From Albula goreensis (lineage: Eukaryota > Chordata > Actinopteri > Albuliformes > Albulidae), in NCBI GenBank assembly GCA_022829145.1, contig CM040750.1, forward strand, positions 8,090,755 to 8,154,754: DNA of 64,000 nt, written 5' to 3'. Numbering within the stretch: position 1 is the first letter of the stretch; the number at the start of each line of letters is the position of its first letter. Of this stretch, positions 57,966 through 64,000 are shown in pieces. The notes under the pieces were generated by a model. That model was not told the DNA's origin, did no database searches, and saw nothing but the letters and a program-made list of their open reading frames with translations. A program made the translations under genes and the position numbers.

Positions 57966-58149
57966 GATCCAGCCCTCGGTCCAGTAGGCTTGAATGGTGT
58001 AGATCCGGAAAGCTGTGCAATAAAATCGCTAAGGCTGCAAGCTGAGCCTGTTGGTATGCTCCTTGAAAATGTAAAACCTTATAGAATGCACAGCTCTTAT
58101 CCCTCAGATCAATGTTTTTAATATATTTTTTTCCTCCCATTCATCACTT

Positions 58150-58260
58150 CCCGAACTCAGCCGAACTGTTGAAGCCTAATTTACACTTCCTAGCCAAAGC
58201 TGAAACCATTTGTCTCCAGGGGCAACCCTCTCCTGTTGACTTCCACATCCAATCTGCACT
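58150..58260 (-). mobile_element. SINE-like family fragment F
   Basis: ACTCAGCCGAACTGTTGAAG, GGCAACCCTCTCCTGTTGAC, TTCCACATCC echo the left part of copy B (CTCAGCCAAACTGTTTAGG, CAATCCTCTCCCATTGACCC). Fragmentary. Confidence 0.35.
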
Positions 58261-58299
58261 TCCTGTTTAAATGGTAACAAAGACAAATTCTGTACTTAC

Positions 58300-58391
58300 T
58301 CCAGTGTCTCCAGTGCATGCCAGGGATTCCACTTTAAAGCTGAGAGCAACTTCACTGCTGAGTCTCGCAGATTGTTGTCGCTGAGGTGTGA
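58300..58391 (-). pseudogene. NLR leucine-rich-repeat exon (fourth), short
   Basis: Minus strand: LSDNNLRDSAVKLLSAL followed by a WNPWHALETLE-like end, a shortened LRR of the fish NLR type (usual layout LxLSxNxLxDSGVKLLSAGL). It is bounded by an AG at 58392-58393 and a GTAAGT donor at 58294-58299. At 92 nt it is about half a normal 174-nt LRR exon, so the front half is missing or decayed. It belongs to the array of LRR exons continuing at 58590-59499. Confidence 0.7.
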
Positions 58392-58589
58392 CTGTCTTTC
58401 AAATGTGAGAAAAATGAAAGAAAAAAATCTTTGTGATTCCACAGTATATCATACTGCAAGACATCGAAAACGATGTAGGATGGGACAAAAATGTTGAAAG
58501 ATGGCTGAAATCCAATAATGAAGGACAATGCTACAGGTATATATGAGGATGTCCTACAATGGCCACCGTACTCAAGACATATTTTGAAT

Positions 58590-58723
58590 TTTACATGTTG
58601 ATGAAGCAAGGAGAATCCTGAATCCTGCAGGTAATTGTCACTCAAGATCAGCTCTTGCAGCTGTGAAGAGCTTGAGCTGAGTGCTGAGGCCAGCACATCC
58701 CAGCATTTTTTGTGAGATAACAC
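58590..58723 (-). pseudogene. NLR leucine-rich-repeat exon (third), truncated
   Basis: Minus strand after an AG at 58724-58725: VLSHKKCWDVLASALSSSSS, QLQELILSDNYLQDSGFSLL, then the repeat breaks into unrelated sequence before the expected GLE..PxCxLExL end. Its first half is a clear ribonuclease-inhibitor-type LRR. The open frame (58352-58723) continues by chance. Confidence 0.75.
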
Positions 58724-59169
58724 CTGCAGAGACTGAACAAGACTTTGTTTGAAAAGAAGACATTTTTGTCATGAGTAAATTTGTAATAAATCATAAATAC
58801 ATCATAAAATAAAGCTTGTTAATGAATTCAAACAAATCTATAAAAACACAAAAAAAGCTAAAAAACCAAAAACAAAAACTCTTGGAAGTTGTCAGTCCTC
58901 ACTTGTATTTATAATTGAGTACCTTTCATGACTTACATCACATTGTTCTGTATAATAGATGAACAGTTATTAAAAATGTCCCCATTTGTATCAATTCTGC
59001 TCAGGACAAGGCAAAAACGATGAAAGAGGACAGAAATCCGATAAAAAAGATGACAGAAATCCATAAACCACTCTCTGGCCCCAGTGTCTCCAGTCTGAAT
59101 GGAAACAGACACAAAATGGTGTCTGACATAGTAATCTACCCATGATTCATTCTGCACCCAGGGGCCCAC

Positions 59170-59314
59170 TTGCTCCAGTTTCTCCAGTTTACAGTGTGGA
59201 ACCTCCAGTCCATCAGAGAGCAGCGTTACTCCTGAATCTCGCAGGTAATTGCCATCCAGATTGGGCTTTCTCAGCTGTGAGGAGTTTGAGCTGAGCACTG
59301 ATACCAGTTCATCA
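59170..59314 (-). pseudogene. NLR leucine-rich-repeat exon (second)
   Basis: Minus strand after an AG at 59315-59316: DELVSVLSSNSSQLRKPNL, DGNYLRDSGVTLLSDGLEVP, HCKLEKLE. This is a nearly full ribonuclease-inhibitor-type LRR of the teleost NLR family. The donor (GTGGGC at 59164-59169) is poor. The first LRR consensus residues (usual LSGCxVSEEGC) are missing, making it 145 nt instead of about 174. Confidence 0.8.
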
Positions 59315-59351
59315 CTGCCTTTCAGAAACAGACACAGCAGCCTGTACTTAC

Positions 59352-59499
59352 TGCACTTGCTCCACTTTACAGTGTGGATTCCTCGGTCCAGCAGAGAGGT
59401 GCTTCGCTGCTAAATCCTGCAGATAATTGTGAGAAAGGTTCAGCCCTCTCAGGAGATTGAGCTGACCGAGGCCTGAGGCAGCATTTCTCTGTGAGATTA
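59352..59499 (-). pseudogene. NLR leucine-rich-repeat exon (first)
   Basis: Minus strand: LNLLRGLNLSHNYLQDLAA, KHLSAGPRNPHCKVEQVQ, with an AG at 59500-59501 and a GTAAGT donor at 59346-59351. The frame of the first third differs from the rest, and the repeat is shortened, consistent with decay. Confidence 0.75.
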
Positions 59500-60930
59500 C
59501 TGTAAAAAGGCTTCAAAAAACTGAGTAAAATCAACTTGGTAAAATCAATCATTTATTTTAAAAACACAAGCACATACAAGTGGCAGTCCTTCCATCTCTC
59601 CTCTCTCCTTGTAACTGCCACTTTTGTAGGCTACATACCCACAATTACACCTGACTTCAATCATTGCTGTTGACCATGAATTGATTTCCAATTTACCAAT
59701 GAACTACATTCCAAAACAATCAAGTCTTTTCCACTTTGGGAGGGGCTACTCCTTCACACTGAAAGCTTAAACACAGGGTTTGATAAAAAGTATACGAAAC
59801 AAATACTGCTCTTATATGATTTTTTAAAGGAAATACTGTATTTTCATAGCAATACTTTCAAAATATATTGAAACAATACTGTTGAAAAATACCTCTGAAA
59901 CACTTAAAATCTGACAACACAAACATACACACACAATAATTACAGTGTACAGCTCATATTTTACTTTATACTATTTATTCACAAGTAAATTATATTTTTG
60001 CAATATCATCTTCATCTTATTTAGTTCATCTCCTGCCAGCTAGGTCTTGCTCCCCTGCTTACTTCTGGATCCTGTCTGGAGCTGCAGTTCTGGAGCAACT
60101 CATGTTGGATTCCTGGTTCTGCTCTCCTGCCTAACAGAGCTTTACGTTCCATACTGTAAGTAAAGTCAGTGATTATATGCAACATAAAGGCAATGTAGCA
60201 AAGGACCAAAAACACGAAAAAGTGCTATGGTTCTTTTACATTGTGTATCTAACTAATTATACTTTGAAAGTAAAGCTTTACATTAAAATTAAGGACTTAA
60301 TTTTTAATTTCAATGACTTCAAGGTAGGGTTGGCAAAGTATCATTTTATTGATAAGTATTGATACTGAATCCATATTTTCTGCAGTATCGATACTGTATA
60401 GTTCTGGTCCTTTCCTAATCACATTTTTTATTGCGAATTGACCCAAATAGGCTACCATAGACCACACTGCACATTCCAAAAATTGGCTCCTAACGTGAAA
60501 ATGGCAATGAAGGATCAGAGCCAGCATTGCTGAAGAAAGAGAATTCCAGAAGCAGATGACCTTTGGAAGTTGAAAATTCAACAAAACCAGTTTGCAAGGG
60601 GTGACACCTATTATCGATCACCAAGCATAGTAGTACCTATTATCAACTTGGGATGAGTTTGAATTTTTGGGTGCCAGCAAATGAACAGATTTCGAAGAAG
60701 ATGAATTTCAAAGAATGTGATAGCATGTGATTGGTGGTGTGCCAGCAGTTTTGAAAGAAGTGAGGGGTAGTCTTCACGTGAATCAGAGGACTCGCGTGCC
60801 AATGGCTCTCTTCCCGAAAGCAGCCAGATGGATGTTTCAGAGAGTCAACTGGGGGGGGTTGAGAAAAAGAAGGAAAAAATCAGGAAAAAGTTTAAAGAAA
60901 GTTAAACTCTCTGTGCGGCAGAACACTTAC
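59500..60930. other. Intron of the NLR relic; hAT-like fragment at 60315-60410
   Basis: Non-coding. 60315-60410 contains TAGGGTTGGCAAAGTATC, TGATAAGTATTGATACTG and CAGTATCGATACTG, words typical of the ends of a fish hAT-like repeat with GTATCGATAC. The right end is not found. The 64-codon minus ORF at 60021-60215 has no domain. Confidence 0.4.
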
Positions 60931-62666
60931 TCAGCTCTTCTGGAGTACTTGACAACTGATAGCAGTCTCACAAGCCCTTCATCCGATTTGTTGTACTTCT
61001 GTCAGACTCATCCAGATCTTTTTCTGTTGTCAGCAAGATAAAGGCAAGAGCTGTCCACTGGACAGGTGTGAGTTTCTCCCTTTCAGTTCTTCCTCCCCTT
61101 AGGAAAGCCTGAATTTCCTTCAAAAGGGAAGTTTCATTCAGTTCATTCAAGCAGTGGAACAGGTTGACAATCCTCTCAGAAGATGGGCTCTGCACAATCT
61201 TCTGCTTAATGTATCTGCCTGTTTTTCCCATGCTCTCCGGGCTTCTTCGTCTCGGTTTCAGGAGGCCCTCTAAGTGAGAATGATTTGCCTTGAGTGACAG
61301 TCCGAGAAGGAAACGGAGGAAAAGGTCCAGTTTCGCAGTCGGACTCTGTAAGGCCTGACCCAGCGCTGTCTTTTGAAGCAGAGATGGTTTGAACAGCATA
61401 GATAACTTTGCAGTCAAGCCTTGTTCAAACAAGTTTCTGTTGTTGTTGTTGAAGAATGAAGCACAGAGAGAGCGTTCAGATACTCCTGAACATTCATGTA
61501 TGAAGCTGAACACTCTGCTTTTGAAATCAGGATTTCTGTGCACAGCCCCGAGTAAACTGAAGCATCAATGACAATCCATCTCAAATCCTTTTCACAGAAT
61601 ATGAGATTACCAGTCTCCAGCTGTTTAAAGGCCAGCTCCCCCAGTTTCCCCCAGAATGTATTTCCTGTCTGCCTCTGAAAGTGTGCTTGTCATTGGAATA
61701 CTTCTGGCCAATGTACTTTGTCAGAGTAAGTATGAAACATGTGTACATTTCAGTCACAGTCTTGGGGATTTCTCTGCAGTGTGCTTTTCTCGGTGCTGCT
61801 TCAAGAAGAGTGGCAGAAATCCATCAGAAGGCTGGTATGTGACACATGATGTAGAGACTCCTGGTTGATTTCACATGCGTGATGATTCTACTGGCCAGGA
61901 CCTCATCTCAAATTATTTTACTGAAGTACTCGTCCTTCCGAGTGTCATCGAATCCTCTGATCTCTGTCACCTTATCGACCCATTCAAAAGGGATCTGATT
62001 GGCTGCTGCAGCTCGAGAGGTTATCCAGAGGAGAAAAGAGGGAAGCAGATTCCCCTTAATGAGGTTTGTGAGCAGCACATCCACCGATACTGACTCTGCC
62101 ATTTAATAGCAGCTTTCAGGGGTCTGGAAATTCAGGGCAAGTCGACACTCATCCAGACCATCGAAGATGAACACAACCTTACCACCTTCTAAACTTTTCA
62201 TCTATTGGAATTCTGTGTGGTAACAGCAAAGAAGTTTAATCAAACTAAATTCTTTCTTCATCATGAAATTCCACTCTCTGAAGGGAAGTGCAAACAGAAA
62301 ATGAACATCTTGATTGGCTTTTGTATCTGCCTAGTCAAGAATGAATTTCTGTGCAGAGACAGTTTGCCAGCGATGCTCTTCGTAAGCACAGTTCTTAGGG
62401 GAGTGTTTTGTCCTGGTAAGGCTTTAAAGATGTTGTTGCAGTTGATTGCAATGTCTTTTCTCACCTGCATCCTGGATGCTGTCTTAATTCATCTCAGCTC
62501 ATGTTCGTTATGGACCGCCTCACTGTCCCCATCTGTGATAAAAGGTCAGTGTAAACACTGTCGAGATTTGCCGTCTTCTCTAGTTTTTCATGACCCTCAG
62601 ACACCTCTTCAGACCGTCTCTTCAAATCACGTTTAATGGTATTCTGAACATCCATCATGACTTTAT
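60931..62666 (-). pseudogene. NLR FISNA-NACHT exon, broken
   Basis: The large central exon of a teleost NLRC3-like/NLRP-like receptor. It starts after a TTTTTTCCACAG acceptor at 62667-62668 and ends at a GTAAGT donor (60925-60930); at 1736 nt it is close to the usual size of this exon. In order on the minus strand: FISNA (VMMDVQNTIKRDLKRRSEEV); EDIF-like linker (NNIFKALPGQNTPLRTVLTK); a degraded Walker A, where GxxGxGKT is replaced by SIAGKLSLH; an intact Walker B, VVFIFDGLDECRL, near 62155-62190; then [76 protein letters not shown]; and the post-NACHT helical part from 61543 (LDLFLRFLLGLSLKANHSH, RIVNLFHCLNELNETSLL, KLTPVQWTALAFILLT). Several stops and frame changes and lost stretches break the chain. 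Such proteins normally act in the cytosol as nucleotide-dependent immune sensors. A sequencing or assembly error could explain some, but not all, of the breaks. Confidence 0.9.
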
Positions 62667-63442
62667 CTGTGGAAAAAACACAGGAAAGTATTTTGAATAT
62701 AAACTAAAGGAATTATTCAGAAATTGCAGGGATAGGAGTTGGTATCCTGATGTTGGAATTGTTTCTGTGGTGTTGTTGCAACTTTTCACTTAACAGGAGT
62801 TCTGTCCTCAGATGTCTCTGTCACATACCATAATAAATCTGTCTCTGAGTATAATAAACCTGATAATAAAACAGCAAGGATATTATTATATAATAAGACA
62901 CCACTGTTAAATATGTATGATACATTACATTGGCAAAACTTACCAATGAATCATCAATTATTTGTTTTTACTTCATCCCAATGGTTGTAAGAATATATTC
63001 TTGTATTTATCAAGGTCAAATTTTACATATCGGAACCATCACGACAAAATGCATAAACCTTCTGTATTTTTGTCAATATGTGGGTGGGATTTCCAATGTC
63101 AACACTGCCACATGCAAACACATATGCTTAGAGGCAGCCATTGTGAGACAGTATTCAGCACAAACAGGAGGTACAGGAAGGGATTTTCATGCTGGCAGGA
63201 AGTCACAATTGATTACAAAAACATTTGTATGGCTACTGTATAATGAGCAGCTACACTGGGCAATGTTTATGTGTATGGCTACAGCACAATGATCAGCTAT
63301 ACCGGGTTATGTTTATGTATATGACTACAGTATACCTTTGTGTGCATTAATAAGTGATTCTAGTCATGACGAGAAAGTACTAAATTCTAAAATGAGGCAG
63401 GTTGTCAGATTCTGAGAGCTAAGTTTAAAATAAGAGTTACTG
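62667..63442. other. Intron between PYD and NACHT exons of the NLR relic
   Basis: AT-rich sequence of 776 bases with a locally repeated phrase GGCTACTGTATAATGAGCAG, GGCTACAGCACAATGATCAG, GACTACAGTATACC (63229-63333), giving two and a half diverged copies of about 50 bp. The 120-codon open frame on the plus strand is not recognised. Confidence 0.5.
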
Positions 63443-63700
63443 CAGTCTCTCTCCAGTCTCTGAGCCAGATCGTTCTGGTCTCGTTTCCTAAGGATGCGCA
63501 GAGTGACCTTCACAGCCTCTCCTGCTCCATAGGCCTGAAGCATCTGGTCTCACAGTGTCTGGCACGTCCCCGTTCTCCAGCCGGTCCTCTGGGATGGGTC
63601 TGAAGCTGTTGTGGGAGACGTTCCAGCCGAACCGCTTAAGCACGTGTGTTAACAGCTCATCCAGAGTAGGGGCAAGCAGGCCTAGAACCCCAGCTATGGC
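63443..63700 (-). pseudogene. Pyrin domain exon of the NLR relic
   Basis: Minus strand: DELLTHVLKRFGWNVSHNSF, RPIPEDRLENGDVPDTV, then after a one-base shift QMLQAYGAGEAVKVTLRIL, RKRDQNDLAQRLERDC. This is the pattern of a fish death-fold pyrin domain (usual IPxSxLExADRxDTVDxM and AVxITLxIL...NQNDLAExL), which recruits adaptors such as ASC. The single-base frameshift and lack of a clear initiator ATG in the frame suggest it is broken; the expected opening of the domain is only partly recognisable. It precedes the FISNA-NACHT exon by 776 bases in the same orientation, as in typical fish NLRs. Confidence 0.8.
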
Positions 63701-64000
63701 TGAACCTCAGAGGAACAGAAAATATAGTGGCACAAAGATGTCAGATGGACATAAGAAGTTAAAAACAGAAATGACAATATTATAGGTGGGTAGCAGAGAA
63801 ATGAATGAGAAAGGATGAATTAGCTTATATGGAGAAGGAAACCTGTTTAAATAAGTTGGCTGAGCTTTACCAAATATAAACAATACCTTTTTCCATTTTT
63901 CAAATTTGATATTAATTGAATGAAATATGTGAGTTCATTATAAGGTGATTTAACATTAGAAACATAACTGGAAGTTTAACATGAACAATATTTAGGAATA
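63701..64000. other. 5' flank of the NLR relic: nothing recognised
   Basis: AT-rich sequence without open frame, repeat or promoter signal that I can support. Any upstream exon of the NLR lies outside the window. Confidence 0.5.

Overview
The window is vertebrate, almost certainly teleost fish, genomic DNA. The clearest anchor is an intron-containing gene on the minus strand encoding brorin (VWC2), with consensus splice sites, 23.5 kb and 2.6 kb introns and fish-type interspersed repeats around it. A second minus-strand locus at the right end carries the pyrin/FISNA/NACHT/LRR architecture of the expanded fish NLR family, which supports a teleost. I cannot name the species.

Layout, left to right. 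1-1836 is a decayed Ty3/Gypsy retrotransposon pol remnant, split by an 835-bp non-autonomous DNA transposon (244-1078) that has terminal inverted repeats and a 3-bp target duplication. 1837-8115 is a tandem satellite with a period of about 176 bp, roughly 35 units, scrambled internally in at least two blocks and decaying at both edges. 8116-15329 is gene-poor DNA with several diverged repeats. 15330-42835 holds the VWC2 gene: poly(A) signal candidate, last coding exon (15725-15876), a 23.5-kb intron full of transposon relics, the middle coding exon (39402-39531), a 42-bp minisatellite that abuts its 3' splice site (39535-40432), and the first coding exon (42163-42762). The large intron contains a LINE reverse-transcriptase relic, a Tc1/mariner transposase relic, a gag-like relic, an intact hAT-type MITE and a perfect hairpin. 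42836-58150 is mostly non-coding, with SINE-like copies, a Tc1-like MITE (56772-57283) and a possible VWC2 5' exon/promoter near 49.4 kb. 58300-63700 is the broken NLR.

VWC2 gives a complete 293-residue secreted protein when the three exons are joined; it is predicted to be a BMP-binding extracellular antagonist. The NLR has kept its exon layout and Walker B motif, but it has in-frame stops, frameshifts and a degraded Walker A, so it reads as a pseudogene. No rRNA, functional tRNA, CRISPR array or other complete protein gene was recognised. The most noteworthy items are the minisatellite whose every unit resembles the adjacent VWC2 3' splice site, the scrambled satellite array, the polypyrimidine-rich transposon with multiple TIR-like subterminal copies, and a SINE-like family present at several places in the window.
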